64,000 nt of DNA from Symsagittifera roscoffensis (GCF_963678635.1 NC_087065.1:60476754-60540753), one strand, 5' to 3'; counted from the first letter of the stretch, positions 31,701 through 38,510 are shown. Notes: a model not told the origin generated them from the sequence alone. Translations and numbers: made by a program.

Positions 31701-33879
31701 AAGATCCACAAAATTCCACAACCGAACGCATAAATAACTATGAAACCGAATTGAATCAAAATATTAGCTAAGAAAATTTGTGTTTCAGTTTTTTTTAAAA
31801 TTAGATGCTTTTCTGAAAATAATATATGACCATTCTCTTCAAATGAAATGAATGGCAGTTTTAAAGTTTTTCCAAAATTCAGAACATGTATATATATATC
31901 ACTATTCAATCTGAAAGTTACAAATTCCAGGCCACAAGTTATAAAATTAGAAATCATCCTATGGAATTACTGCAATGCAAGCATGATTCTAAGAAATTTT
32001 TTTAAAAATTACGTAGCTTAAACAGAAATTTGAAAAAATCTGTTTACACTGACATTTTTTTTTGTTTATTGGCTTTAGTTTAAGCACATTTACAAAACAA
32101 GCAGGAAGATAAAAATTCGCTAATTTTTGCAAGCCAATTTCATTAGACATTTCAACATAATTTGTGCACAAACAAATCTTTCATTTTTTATATCGCAGCC
32201 AATCTGAATCCTGATGTTTGAATCTATAGTGCCGACTAGATTTCACAATTTTCGCTTTCACTTCCTCGTGTTCAAAAATCATTAAACCGAAGGATTTTGA
32301 GTTTCTATCAACGTGATCGCTGTTGTCCGCATTAGCGTAATTTTGTTGAACATCTAAACGAAAAGGTAGATTATAGTATTTTGCATGTTGGTAAAAACAT
32401 CTGGCAAGCAAATTGTATTTTGTATGTCACTTTTTTAAAAATGCGTTAACTTTTTCCCGCAAAAAATAAGATATATCATACACAGACTGTAATATTGAGC
32501 ATTGTTTTTCAATTAGTGAATCACATATGATATGAAATTAAGGCGCTCAAACAATGTACCGCCTCAATTTTGTGTTGTCGATAAAAACAACTAAAAAACT
32601 TTGATATAAAAAAGCCAACTTTGCTTTAGAAATATTTACAAAATGTGAGGCTGGTCTCTTAAACTTTAACAAAGGGGAGTAAGTAACAAAAGGGAGTATT
32701 CAATGATTTATTTCTGTCCTGGATATGATTTTTTTTACAACTAAATGGGAGATAACTAAAGAAAACCAGTTCGCCGTCAAAAAAATTTAAGAATTGGTCA
32801 GTAGTAATTTTAAAAAATTCACTAGAAAATATCACTAAAAAGGGACCCTTTGAAAACTTTGCAATCACAAATGAAGAGTGATAAGGAAGCGTGGATCTAA
32901 AAATTTCTCGAGGGGCGGGATTTGCAAAAAAATTTTTGAAAAAAGGCCAAAAAAATTTTTTTGGTCACTTTTTGGAAAATTTAGACTAAAAAATCGCGTT
33001 TTTTCGGCGCGCGCTCCCCTCTCAAAAACAGTATAGATTGGCGCCAAAGGTCAGTATCTAAAGATCAGTATAGATTGGCGAAAAACTTTTGATTTCAGTC
33101 AGCCAAAATTGGATATCTGAAAATAGTACAAAGAGGGGACACTTTGGGTCGGCAGGGGGTCCAATCCCTGAGGGAAGGAACGTCCGCCCCCTCCCCCGTA
33201 AATCCGCTCCCCCGGTAAGCTACTGATTACATCGAATAATATGAGCCCAAAAAATTATTCAGCCCAAAAAAAATTTATGACCAAAAATCCAAAACCTGTC
33301 ACGGCCGTGACTTTTCTTTAGTTATCTCCCATTTAGTTGTTCACATGTCCTGTCCAAGGACGGATTTAGGGGAGGGGATCGGACGCCCCACCCCCTCAGG
33401 GATTCGATCCCGTTGCCATCAAAAGGTATCCCCTTTGGTACAATTTTGCGATATCGATTTTCGGCCGACCGACCTTGATGCCAATTTATGCAAATTTTTT
33501 GATGCCAATTTATGCAAATTTTGAGGGAGACGCGGGTCGAAAAAGCTCAAAACGGCAAATTTGACCTACTTTTTATATGCGATGCAGAAAATTTTGTTAC
33601 AAGAAAATGGCGGGCCTCGAAAAAGAACTCGACAAATGTTTGAAAATCCGTCGCTCCTCGAGAAATTCTTAGATCTGCCCTGATCCTGTCCAAAAATCCA
33701 AAAGCGAAATTGGTTTCCAATGCCCTCTATATCAATCACTTTGTTTTGTTTTAGTTAATTTATCAAGTAATCAGTGAGCAAAAAAAAACATTCTTGGTGA
33801 CGCACCTGTTGATGATGACTAGCAATATGAAGAGCAGTTTTGATTGGATAAAGGGAATTTCGGCTAACAAACCTGCCAT
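9120..33879 (-). CDS. Secreted VWD/C8/TIL multidomain protein (VWF, mucin or SCO-spondin type), 5' 19 exons
   Basis: Exons, in transcript order: 33806-33879, 28904-29155, 28262-28482, 27596-27771, 27000-27180, 24603-24745, 21616-21750, 20859-21039, 20282-20389, 16784-16928, 15786-16184, 15465-15627, 14989-15161, 14400-14704, 13889-14153, 11585-11685, 10857-10975, 10487-10569, 9120-9315. They sum to 3420 bases, exactly 1140 codons, and every junction is in phase. Order: signal peptide, about 150-residue Cys module, D1 (degenerate VWD, C8, TIL), D2 (VWD, C8, TIL), D' (TIL), start of D3. VWF, gel-forming mucins, otogelin and SCO-spondin share this plan. In those families it supports disulphide-linked polymer assembly in the secretory pathway. 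The sequence breaks off inside D3; the rest must lie to the left of the window. Exact orthology is not decidable here. Confidence 0.85.
9614..9803 (-). ncRNA. U2: U2 spliceosomal snRNA
   Basis: Starts ATCGCTTCTCGGCC and keeps the U6-pairing region, the branch-point-recognition GTAGTA, the stem IIa region (CTTAATATCTG), a stem IIb hairpin, an Sm site ATTTTTG and a 3' stem-loop ending near CGGTCCATCCCC. Length about 190 nt, as expected for animal U2. U2 pairs with the intron branch site in the spliceosome. It lies in an intron of the VWD gene on the same strand. I see no definite PSE or 3' box, so it could be a functional gene or a well-kept retrocopy. Confidence 0.92.
9804..10486. other. Intron segment of the VWD gene with a minisatellite
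   Basis: Noncoding. Holds the region upstream of the U2 gene, where promoter elements would be expected, and a 23-base tandem repeat at 10345-10407. No other feature seen. Confidence 0.6.
10345..10407. repeat. 23-base tandem repeat, 2.7 copies
   Basis: Unit GAACTTGGAAAATACTAGTA plus GCC; two full units and a partial third, essentially identical. Confidence 0.9.
10487..10569 (-). CDS. VWD gene exon 18: D' TIL end and E' segment
   Basis: Residues about 1048-1074. DGWCVEENNCPCLWRGEPHY ends TIL' and begins E'. Phase 0 in, phase 2 out, donor GTGAGC. Confidence 0.88.
10768..10842. repeat. Short tandem duplication
   Basis: GTGATTAAAGCATT followed by AACAGTG and TTATTA occurs twice, about 34 bases apart, in the intron between exons 17 and 18. 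Confidence 0.6.
10857..10975 (-). CDS. VWD gene exon 17: D' TIL module, middle
   Basis: Residues about 1008-1047. SSCRKSCFHV, YACESKMTCGCVCPDGMV closely follows the TIL' module of VWF and mucins. Donor GTATGT. Confidence 0.88.
11585..11685 (-). CDS. VWD gene exon 16: end of D2 and start of D' TIL
   Basis: Residues about 974-1007. YQCYGGVAVS and NSCPDED, then FCPNNLVYKQ, the opening of the D' TIL. Acceptor TTTCAG was preferred over a second AG four bases downstream because only the first keeps frame. Donor GTCAGT. Confidence 0.8.
11686..13017. other. Intron of the VWD gene, AT-rich
   Basis: No coding exon seen. At 11772-11830 the block CAATTGAAC recurs three times with small changes. The rest is AT-rich with T and A runs. 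Confidence 0.5.
13021..13633. mobile_element. Foldback element with GGATTCCGC motif array (family C)
   Basis: Bounded by inverted ends TTACGAGGCTAAACTGTGCA (13021-13040) and its near reverse complement TGCACAGTTTGGCCTCATAA (13614-13633). The interior carries about 15 copies of a GCGGATTCCGC-like motif in both orientations, at irregular spacing of roughly 15-60 bases. No coding capacity. A second, longer member with the same ends lies at 44383-45845. It sits between exons 15 and 16 of the VWD gene. The superfamily is unknown. Confidence 0.75.
13889..14153 (-). CDS. VWD gene exon 15: second TIL domain
   Basis: Residues about 886-973. PPTCGSNLVYKEV opens TIL; SGCACPGEGFYYDEGSCKY and ECLCHFNGGYYAP end it. 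NET is a possible N-glycosylation site. Donor GTCAGT places the exon end inside the apparent stop codon TAG, which splicing turns into TAT. Confidence 0.85.
14400..14704 (-). CDS. VWD gene exon 14: second C8 domain
   Basis: Residues about 784-885. NACEYLKG, LFKCLN, HFCHVDMCHDQ, YKCTAIEHY, QECFQLAN and GQCDA give the C8 cysteine pattern of D2 in one exon. Donor GTAAGT. Confidence 0.88.
14989..15161 (-). CDS. VWD gene exon 13: D2 VWD domain, end (VGLCG)
   Basis: Residues about 727-783. LVGLCGPYDGSKNNDEV matches the VWD-ending GLCGNYNG segment. The first Cys of the VWF CGLC motif is Val. Ends SEASCR before C8. Donor GTAAGG. Confidence 0.9.
15465..15627 (-). CDS. VWD gene exon 12: D2 VWD domain, middle
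   Basis: Residues about 672-726. Strands WVHVDKTGKFLTVTI, GDLVLWYDQHNRIKVTV and a short linker DSFMDTG before the GLCG motif in the next exon. Phase 0 out, donor GTATGT. Confidence 0.88.
15786..16184 (-). CDS. VWD gene exon 11: D2 VWD domain, start
   Basis: The longest exon (399 bases, residues about 539-671). CTGNGIWKC then TCHVIGHGHFLTFDGKRYE is a textbook VWD opening. KITFKPNHFYINGV is a later strand. Donor GTAAGA. Confidence 0.9.
16679..16722. repeat. GA microsatellite
   Basis: A run of GA dinucleotides followed by GGGGAGG, just downstream (in transcript sense) of exon 10 of the VWD gene. Confidence 0.9.
16784..16928 (-). CDS. VWD gene exon 10: first TIL/E domain, end
   Basis: Residues about 491-538. 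AGCFCEAGYY, then CVPAEECNCRYKGQSY is the classic TIL ending followed by the short E segment. SDCQQ completes across the junction. Donor GTACGT. Confidence 0.85.
16929..18186. other. Intron of the VWD gene
   Basis: AT-rich. Holds an inverted repeat near 17095-17145 (GGGGAAAATATGGTTTCAGAA and its complement). No exon seen. Confidence 0.45.
18187..18753 (-). mobile_element. Dispersed repeat, family B, inverted copy
   Basis: Shares its two ends with copies at 29378-29884, 47551-48460, 53570-54215 and 54494-55132. One end reads TTTTCCACGCAACATC followed by an AATCATCGG block and AAAGCCCTTACAG; the other reads GGTCGGAACATTCTG then TTGCACAGTAACCGG. About 0.57 kb, non-coding, in a VWD-gene intron. 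Confidence 0.7.
18754..20281. other. Intron of the VWD gene
   Basis: AT-rich, no coding exon or clear repeat boundary recognised. Region 19540-19690 is somewhat GC-richer but carries stops in the minus frames. Confidence 0.4.
20282..20389 (-). CDS. VWD gene exon 9: first TIL domain, start
   Basis: Residues about 455-490. With the previous exon it reads QCASQCQGQHEYYTALG, then LVCGVEPEK, the cysteine-rich opening of a TIL domain. The next intron is 3.35 kb. Donor GTAAGG. Confidence 0.8.
20859..21039 (-). CDS. VWD gene exon 8: first C8 domain, second half
   Basis: Residues about 395-454. Cysteine spacing KVCVESYC, TMCQTL, FKCIS and ALCDTDLPQC completes C8 and leads into TIL. A predicted amphipathic helix (AKAANMTKQQIADKHEQ) contains an N-x-T glycosylation site. 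Donor GTAAGT. Confidence 0.85.
21072..21130 (+). repeat. End fragment of dispersed repeat family B
   Basis: GGATAACCGGTTGCTCTGCA, then AGCACAGAATGTTCC and a TTCATTTAAA tail match the starts of the family B copies at 29378 and 47551. The rest of the element is not recognisable. Confidence 0.5.
21616..21750 (-). CDS. VWD gene exon 7: first C8 domain, first half
   Basis: 45 codons, phase 0 at both ends. Five cysteines (TCSAQ, NQCSG, QTCLKA, DVCTQ, ESCAG) start the C8 domain of D1. Donor GTCAGA. Confidence 0.85.
21907..22262 (+). mobile_element. hAT-like MITE (family H), degraded copy
   Basis: Begins CAGGGGCGGAATTAGG, then CTCAGGGATTCGATC, CCAAAGGGTCCCCCC, TTTTGGCCGACGGACC and AATTTTGGTGAGGGAGCGCG, all shared with the complete copy at 23978-24387. 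The 3' terminus is lost or badly mutated. Confidence 0.75.
22263..23977. other. Intron of the VWD gene
   Basis: Non-coding AT-rich DNA between two MITE copies. No exon, RNA gene or clear repeat recognised. Confidence 0.4.
23978..24387 (+). mobile_element. hAT-like MITE (family H), complete copy
   Basis: Terminal inverted repeats CAGGGGCGGATTTA and ATCCGCCCCTG flank 410 bases. Target duplication is 8 bp with one mismatch (GCTACGAA left, GCTACGAG right). The interior has G/C runs near both ends and shared blocks such as CAATATATACTAATTTTGAG. An 8-bp target site and CAGGGG-type ends point to hAT transposase mobilisation. No coding capacity. Confidence 0.85.
24603..24745 (-). CDS. VWD gene exon 6: D1 VWD, end (RGLCG)
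   Basis: Residues about 302-349. FLFWNLKDGFQL followed by VRGLCGVAAD marks the end of a VWD domain. VWF has CGLC here; the first Cys is Arg in this protein. Donor GTAAGT. Its acceptor lies 52 bases from the tRNA-bearing foldback element. Confidence 0.85.
24797..25335. mobile_element. Foldback element with GAGCGGTTT arrays enclosing a tRNA gene
   Basis: Ends are inverted: ATCCCGGGTCGAGAT (24797-24811) and ATCTCGACTCGGGAT (25321-25335). Between them lie two blocks (about 24811-24965 and 25127-25315) holding roughly two dozen copies of GAGCGGTTT or its complement AAACCGCTC. Companion words AAGATTTGAGC and ATCTTGC recur. The two blocks can pair with each other and within themselves. A tRNA-Arg gene sits in the central spacer. 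No protein is encoded. It lies in the intron before exon 6 of the VWD gene. Confidence 0.8.
25036..25108 (+). tRNA. tRNA-Arg (TCG anticodon)
   Basis: 73 nt with A box TAGCCTAACGG, B box GGTTCGAATCC, anticodon loop CTTCGAA giving TCG, and a T5 Pol III terminator three bases downstream. The acceptor stem has one T-T mismatch at pair 2 and a G-T pair; the T stem has one C-T mismatch. No intron. These two mismatches make a slightly decayed gene possible, but the promoter boxes are intact. It lies inside a foldback element, on the strand opposite to the host gene. Confidence 0.85.
25336..26639. other. Intron of the VWD gene
   Basis: AT-rich. The stretch 25480-25570 contains TGCTTGTCATACAATTCCAT and 25600-25690 contains TTTTTAAGTTCAATCTATGA; both recur near 45050-45740, so it holds a diverged dispersed repeat. 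No exon. Confidence 0.45.
26640..26930 (-). mobile_element. hAT-like MITE (family H), degraded inverted copy
   Basis: Reverse-orientation blocks GAGCTCTCCCAGAGCACT, GGCAAAATTTTGAAAA, CAGTATATTTTGGCG and CAGCCAAAAATGGATATCTC match family H. Both termini are missing. It lies just downstream (in transcript sense) of exon 5. Confidence 0.65.
27000..27180 (-). CDS. VWD gene exon 5: D1 VWD, middle strands
   Basis: Residues about 242-301. Beta-strand-like repeats (YFELEIAS, KVKLEVSTGKAFF, VLRVQMGG) match the central part of a VWD domain. No cysteine. Phase 0 in, phase 1 out, donor GTATGT. Confidence 0.8.
27596..27771 (-). CDS. VWD gene exon 4: degenerate D1 VWD, start
   Basis: Residues about 183-241. 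DTDPYLSVC and FHLRSSNGRIMMFEPTC occupy the place of the usual C-x-DPHY-x-TFDG start of a VWD domain, but the consensus is largely lost. Identity as VWD rests on position and on exons 5-6. Donor GTAGGC. Confidence 0.75.
28262..28482 (-). CDS. VWD gene exon 3: N-terminal module with CCGGYKGDC
   Basis: Residues about 109-183. The motif FCCGGYKGDC is like the C-terminal CC-x-G-(Y/F)-x-G-x-C signature of EMI domains, which precede the D1 domain in SCO-spondin. A helical, charged stretch follows (RAPEEIQNEICSAKLADKAL). Donor GTACGT. Confidence 0.8.
28904..29155 (-). CDS. VWD gene exon 2: N-terminal module, first half
   Basis: Residues about 25-109. Opens with the end of the leader (SHASVNA), then a mature N-terminus QDTPTRHFC. 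Contains three cysteines, including GNCPKF and GTNCIYE. The domain is unrecognised on its own; with exon 3 it resembles an EMI-like module. Acceptor TTTTAG, donor GTGTGT. Confidence 0.8.
29378..29884 (+). mobile_element. Dispersed repeat, family B
   Basis: Starts with GACGATTGCTGTGCAACTAG and CACAAAATGTTCTAACCAC, ends with GTAGCTGATTTTGCGTGAAA and CAAATGTCGGAGCAA. Both ends are shared with copies at 47551 and 54494. Lies in intron 1 of the VWD gene. No coding capacity. Confidence 0.65.
30290..30416. repeat. 65-base tandem duplication
   Basis: TTTTATTCATTTTTAAATA, then AATTGAACAATCAGCTAT and TCAAGTTCATGGATAT occur twice in a row with few differences, in intron 1 of the VWD gene. Confidence 0.85.
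30915..31440 (+). mobile_element. 0.5-kb repeat with hairpin start (family G)
   Basis: Begins with the palindrome TCAGGGCAAAGCCCTGA followed by TGTTCCGACTGCC, and ends near ACCCCGAGCACAAATATTCC-like sequence. Diagnostic middle blocks are CTCCGCTTACGCGTTAA and AATTTGTAACGATTT. In the right-hand tandem array the same element ends GAAAGTCGGAAC, the inverted form of GTTCCGACT, so it has short inverted ends. No coding capacity. Confidence 0.7.
32181..32354 (-). CDS. Possible isolated terminal exon in VWD-gene intron 1
   Basis: A good acceptor (CTTTTCGTTTAG) opens a charged reading frame starting with 2 bases of a codon, DVQQNYANADNSDHVD, through HRFKHQ-like SRHYRFKHQDSDWLRYKK to a TGA stop at about 32184. 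Codon use looks more coding-like than the surrounding AT-rich intron. I do not recognise it and found no partner exon. It could be the last exon of a nested gene, an alternative ending, or chance. Confidence 0.25.
   Translation of the reverse strand, partial: DVQQNYANADNSDHVDRNSKSFGLMIFEHEEVKAKIVKSSRHYRFKHQDSDWLRYKK
32712..33358. repeat. Inverted repeat enclosing a MITE
   Basis: ACAACTAAATGGGAGATAAC continuing to TAAAGAAAA (about 32737-32768) is matched in reverse at about 33311-33345, with weaker outward similarity around GTCCTGG. The arms enclose the inverted family H copy at 32885-33212. It may be a foldback element hit by the MITE. Confidence 0.6.
32885..33212 (-). mobile_element. hAT-like MITE (family H), inverted copy
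   Basis: Starts GTGGATCTAAAAATTTCTCG and ends CGTAAATCCGCTCCCCCGG, with GGCGCGCGCTCCCC and GTCGGCAGGGGGTCCAATCC between. An internal short duplication of CAGTATAGATTGGCG (about 33028 and 33068) is present. Confidence 0.75.
33356..33683 (+). mobile_element. hAT-like MITE (family H) with perfect 8-bp target duplication
   Basis: AAGGACGGATTTAGGGGAGG at one end and TTAGATCTGCCCTGA at the other. Flanked by TCCTGTCC on both sides (33348-33355 and 33684-33691). Contains a tandem duplication of TTGATGCCAATTTATGCAAA. Lies in intron 1 of the VWD gene, just upstream in window order of exon 1. Confidence 0.85.
33806..33879 (-). CDS. VWD gene exon 1: start codon and signal peptide
   Basis: Starts MAGLLAEIPF and runs into the hydrophobic core LLFILLVII, ending in phase 2 at donor GTGCGT. 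Joined to the next exon it gives a typical signal peptide with cleavage likely after ASVNA (residue 31). The start was chosen because it is the first ATG in frame and gives the only secretory leader found upstream of exon 2. Transcription start and promoter are not identified. Confidence 0.7.
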
Positions 33880-35388
33880 TAGGCTAAAGGGCGCTGGGCA
33901 GAAAACCATCCAAGCTTGACCTCTCAGCTTTGGTTTTTAAAACTCAATTGGGTATGATTATTTACTTGATCGAAAATAAATAAAAAGAAAGTTAATTTCA
34001 AAAAATGTTTCAAATAAATGAAATAAAGTTCAAATTAGATAGTTTTACTCAATTTCACTCAAATTGTAGCCGAATTTTTCTTAAGCTTTTGAAAAATGTA
34101 TTCAGCTATTTAGAAACAAGTGATGAGAAAAATGGGAGCGAAGGTAACAGATGACGCTGTATGTTCCAACACAAATAGTGTATTGCCGTGTTCTGTTTAA
34201 TTTCAATCAGTGGGAAAATTAATAAAAATTTCAAGTCACAGGTTGGTTGATGAACCACAAATGGCCAGAACAAACCAAAATTCTCTAAGATTTTTTTATT
34301 CTTTCGATGGTAATAATAACTCACAGATTTAACTACACCACTTGCGCAGGTTAAAATAAACCGTAAAAGAAGTCTTAAGTAACTCGAAAGTGCGTGTCAT
34401 TCAATTTTACATTTCAGATTTAGTCGGCGGAAAAAAACCATGATTTCATAATTTAGGAAACATCATTTTTTATTCAATTTTGTTGAATTCGCATGTTTGA
34501 TATAAATTTGAAGTATTAAAGTTCGAAAAATGATTTTTTTTTAGCTGTAAGCAGGGGCCTTTCTAAAACTTAAGCACGATAGGTGTGCCAGCTAAAAAAT
34601 TTTGTGCCCGCTAAAAAAAAATAGCTGGCACAAAATTGATTTTCCCGCTTCTAATTTGTTTTCACGGGCAGATTAAAACAGTTAGCGAAAGTTTTAATTT
34701 TTGGCCGATTCTGTTCCAAATTTCTTGAAATAAATGAGAAGTTTAGTCTCGGGATTGTTTTTTTGCCGGACAGGTTTTAATTTTTTAATGACCAATGAAA
34801 ACATTCAGTCTAAAAACATGACTTTTTGAAAACGAGAAAATTGTTTTGATTATTGCTTTTTGTTTTCCACACCAAATCAGGTACTACAAGCAAAAACAAG
34901 GCAAGTAATTTATCATGCTAAAGCACTTTCAGTCGCAATTCGAACAAAAATGAAAATTTTCAAAACGTAACGACAAAAACTGTTTTGAAATTGTTGAATC
35001 TTAGTCTAATTTTGGGCGAATAACGCGATCGAGTAACGCTCGTTATAAGGATATTTACTAATTTTCTAAAAATTTTTTAGCGTATAAAACTTGGTTTTGC
35101 TAAAAAGAAGACTTGTTTTGGATGTTTCATTTATGCTTGTTCGGCAAAAAAAGATTTTTAAAAACATTAAATAGTATTGCGCAAAACTTGGAAAAAGTTT
35201 TCTTTTGTAGTGTTTCATTGATTCATTAGTTGTTTTTCCTTCCAGTTTTTGGAGACAAATAGTGTCGATTATGCCTAATATGCTAACTTTCTGCGCGATC
35301 GTATAGTTCTTGAATAAAAACAAAACTAACATAGAGAAAAGTAGAAAAAAAGTAAATTTTTGCTGTCACAAATAAACATCAAACTGAG
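33880..35388. other. Upstream region of the VWD gene
   Basis: Holds the 5' untranslated region and promoter of the VWD gene if exon 1 is correct, but no TATA box or initiator can be singled out. An inverted fragment of family B lies at about 34850-35045 (CACCAAATCAGGTACTACA, AAAGCACTTTCAGTCGCAAT). At 34590-34650 a short inverted repeat contains GCTGGCACAAAATT. Confidence 0.45.
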
Positions 35389-35798
35389 CAGTAGCGGATT
35401 TAGCGGTGGTGAACAGGTGTCGCCCCCCATGAATTCCACTTCTTGTCGACCCAATTGGTACCCCTTTGTACTATTTTGAGATATCATTTTGGCCGACTGC
35501 CCCTAAAATTTTTCTAAGAGCGCCTTCGGCGTCAATATATACTAACTTTGAGGGAAAATGCGCGCCAAAAAAAAGCAATTAAATTTGGCCGAAATTTTCC
35601 AAAAAAATGGACTAAAAATGCCTTTTTTGCGCTTTTGTTTAAAAATTTGCCTGCAGCGCGCAAAAAATTGCCTAAACAGTGTTTTCATTGTGATTTTGGT
35701 GGAAAGCTCCGAACATCATGTTGGTCCACTTAAAAAGGTCTAAAATGCTTCATTTTTTTGAAAATCGGCCCCTCGAGAAAATTCTAGATCAACCCCTG
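35389..35798 (+). mobile_element. hAT-like MITE (family H)
   Basis: Ends CAGTAGCGGATTTAGCGG and TAGATCAACCCCTG; target duplication 8 bp with one mismatch (AAACTGAG left, ATACTGAG right). Interior matches family H, including CGTCAATATATACTAAC. Confidence 0.8.
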
Positions 35799-35806
35799 AT
35801 ACTGAG

Positions 35807-38112
35807 CATACTTTATCTGTACTGTTTGCAATTGTGAGCGGCTGTTAAACTGTTGTTAAAAGGGTACTTTTTACGAGTTTATCATTGATTTTAGCTATTC
35901 TAAATCAGTTTTGAGAAACCTTCTTCAAATTTAAGCAAACGTTGCTTAAAACTGTTAACGCAATTTTTATAGAACGAAAATTTTGCTCAATTTCTAGCTA
36001 TTATTTGTTTTGAACAACGAAAATTCTATCTTTGATATCTCAAGTTATAGAGTTTTTTTTGCATTTACTAGCGTTTATTCCTTCCAAAAAACTCAATCAG
36101 GTAAAGTTTCAATTGTGAGTCCTGATGAAGGAAATTTTTATGGCAACAATTGCTGCCTAATTGAATTTATTTGAAATCATAAACTTTTTCCAGGACCAAA
36201 TTTCATAAAATCTTCGTGTTTTATAGCGCTTCTTTTGAGAAAATATATCAAAATTGAAAACTTAAATTTATATCAAAATGCAGAATATATAAGTTTATAA
36301 CAAGTTTTAGAGTATAAATGTTATGATTTGAATACAGGGAAAAATGAACAAAACCGAGCCTTTGAGCACAGAAAAAAAATTCGAAAGTTGTGGTATTTTT
36401 AGTGATCAAATACTCTCCCGTACCAAAAACATCCTTTATTGCTGGCGAGCAATACTTAGTTTTTCATCTAAATATTTGGCTAGGATTTTTTTCTATAAAA
36501 AGCATAGATTTTCCTGAAAATCGTTATTTCTGGTCTTTTTCTCATCAGAAACTCGCAAAATTGGGGCTCGCACCCCTGCTGGGGCTCGTACCCCTGATAG
36601 ACGTGTGTGTTAACCACTAGGTACATGACAATTAATAAAAGTCGTAGAGATGGAATGCAACGTAACACTCGTTATAACAACTCTCACTTTGCAATGTAAT
36701 GCTACGATTTTTGTGTATACTCAAAGATATAAAAAAAGCATTTACCTCGTTGCGGTTGAGCAGTAAACTCATTTTAGATTATTTGTTCTAAACATTGTAT
36801 ATTTATAGTGTTAGAAATAAATAGTTTCTATACAGGAAACACAGCCAATTATGTTAACTATCGATATGAAACTTCTATCCGGTTGAAAATCTTTCTTGAG
36901 TACGAGATATGCAAGACATAGGAAATGACTCTTGTTCAATCTTTCAAAAAATAAAACCTTTTCATTTATACTTTGCTGAGAAAGTACTGTAGATGCCATT
37001 AAAATCATAAACTTGTAGATAAAATTGAACTCTAAACGAAAATTTGACGGTACTTGATTGATTTTTCAAAAGTTTTGGAACTTGTAATACGTGATTATCT
37101 AATTCAAAATTGTGCAATTCACAACATGCGAGTCAAAAAAACAATCAATTTGTGTTATTAGCCATCACTTTGAACCGTGCTTGGCAAGAGTGTTTTATCT
37201 GTGTACTAGACAAAATTGTTGGTGGATTCAAGGTTCATTATTTCAAACAATGATGCAAATCTCCATTTTTTTAATGAGCGCTTGTTTTAGAACCTATTTT
37301 TGGGTTTTGACTGTGTTAAGCACAAATTTTTTGCATTCGAATTCAAGACTCATCTGCCTTGTAAGAATTTGAAGAAAACGATAGCGTTGTAACTCAAGCA
37401 TGCTTCTAAAAAACAACTTCAGCAACAAGAGATGGTTGCTACAAAAAGTTTTGAAAACTACTCGACAGTTTTTGTATTTATGCTTAAACGTTTTTCCTTC
37501 TCCCTTCTATTTTTCGTAATTTTTTGTAGAGGACTAATAAAAAAGAAAAAAATGGTAAAATGGGGGAATAAATTTGCTAAATAAACGCTAAAGTTGTCGT
37601 AGAAATTTATTGAGGAAAATCAGTCTGTACTCATAATTCGTCTTATTTAGTCTGAAAATACTTGAACATTTCCACTTGAGCCACAAATGTGCTTGCACTG
37701 TTGTCGTTGCCAGGTTACCACAAGCTTAGATTATCAAAGGTTAGCAAGTTGCCTAGCTACCCATACAGACTTTGAGCCACCCATACAGAGTTCGACTATA
37801 GCGTCGAAACATAAATGGCAAACCTCGACCCGTGCACCTTATAAACTTAAACTTCCGTTTCATTAACCGAATCATTAGTCCGAGACTACTCTACTACTTT
37901 ACGCCTCAGGAGCCCACCACCTTCAGACATCATGGAACCCACAGTGCTAATGCAATGCGGCATTACCATGTCCGTAACGCAAAAAAACTTGGCTCAATAA
38001 GTTATTGCAAATGTGCTCAAAGAATAGTTCCTTGGCTCAAAAAATTATTCCAAATTGAATTGAGGAAATAATTCCTGACTGAGTTTCAACCTTCTTCAAA
38101 AACTAATACACA
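35807..38112. other. Spacer between the VWD gene and the dynein light chain gene
   Basis: AT-rich, with no exon recognised on either strand. Contains one tRNA-like patch at 36558-36640, described separately. The stretch 37670-37990 is somewhat GC-richer but has no open coding frame with splice sites. Confidence 0.45.
36558..36640 (-). repeat. tRNA-like patch, possible SINE head
   Basis: On the minus strand TAGTGGTTAACACAC resembles a Pol III A box and GGGGTACGAGCCCC a B box. The B-box word is repeated as GGGGTGCGAGCCCC 18 bases on. The arms do not fold into a full cloverleaf, so a decayed tRNA or tRNA-derived SINE fits better than a gene. Confidence 0.35.
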
Positions 38113-38510
38113 CAGGGGCGGATCTAGGATTTTTTTCGAGGGGGGATTTTCAAAACGTTTTTGAAAATTTTGTCGACCATTTTTTTTTAGGTCGACCAAA
38201 TTGATTTTCTGAGCTTTCCCAAATCACTATGAAGACCCCATTTTGACCAAATTTTTCAAAAAACAGGCCAAAAAAGGCGTTTTTAGGCACTTTTTGGAAA
38301 ATTTTGACCAAAAAATTGCGTTTTTTCGGCGCGCGCTCCCCCTTCAAATTTAGTATATTTTGGCGCCAAAGAAAAATTTCAGGGGCATTCAGCCAAAAAA
38401 GGGCATCTCAAAATAGTTCAAAGGGGGACCCTTTGGGTCGGCATGGGGTGGAATGCCTGAAGGAAAGAAGGCGTCCGCCCCCCCTCCCCTCCCCTCTAAA
38501 TTCGCCCCTG
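38113..38510 (-). mobile_element. hAT-like MITE (family H), complete inverted copy
   Basis: Ends CAGGGGCGGATCTAGG and AAATTCGCCCCTG; target duplication 8 bp with one mismatch (AATACACA left, AATACAGA right). Interior blocks GGCGCGCGCTCCCCC and CCAAAAAAGGGCATCTC match the family. Confidence 0.85.
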
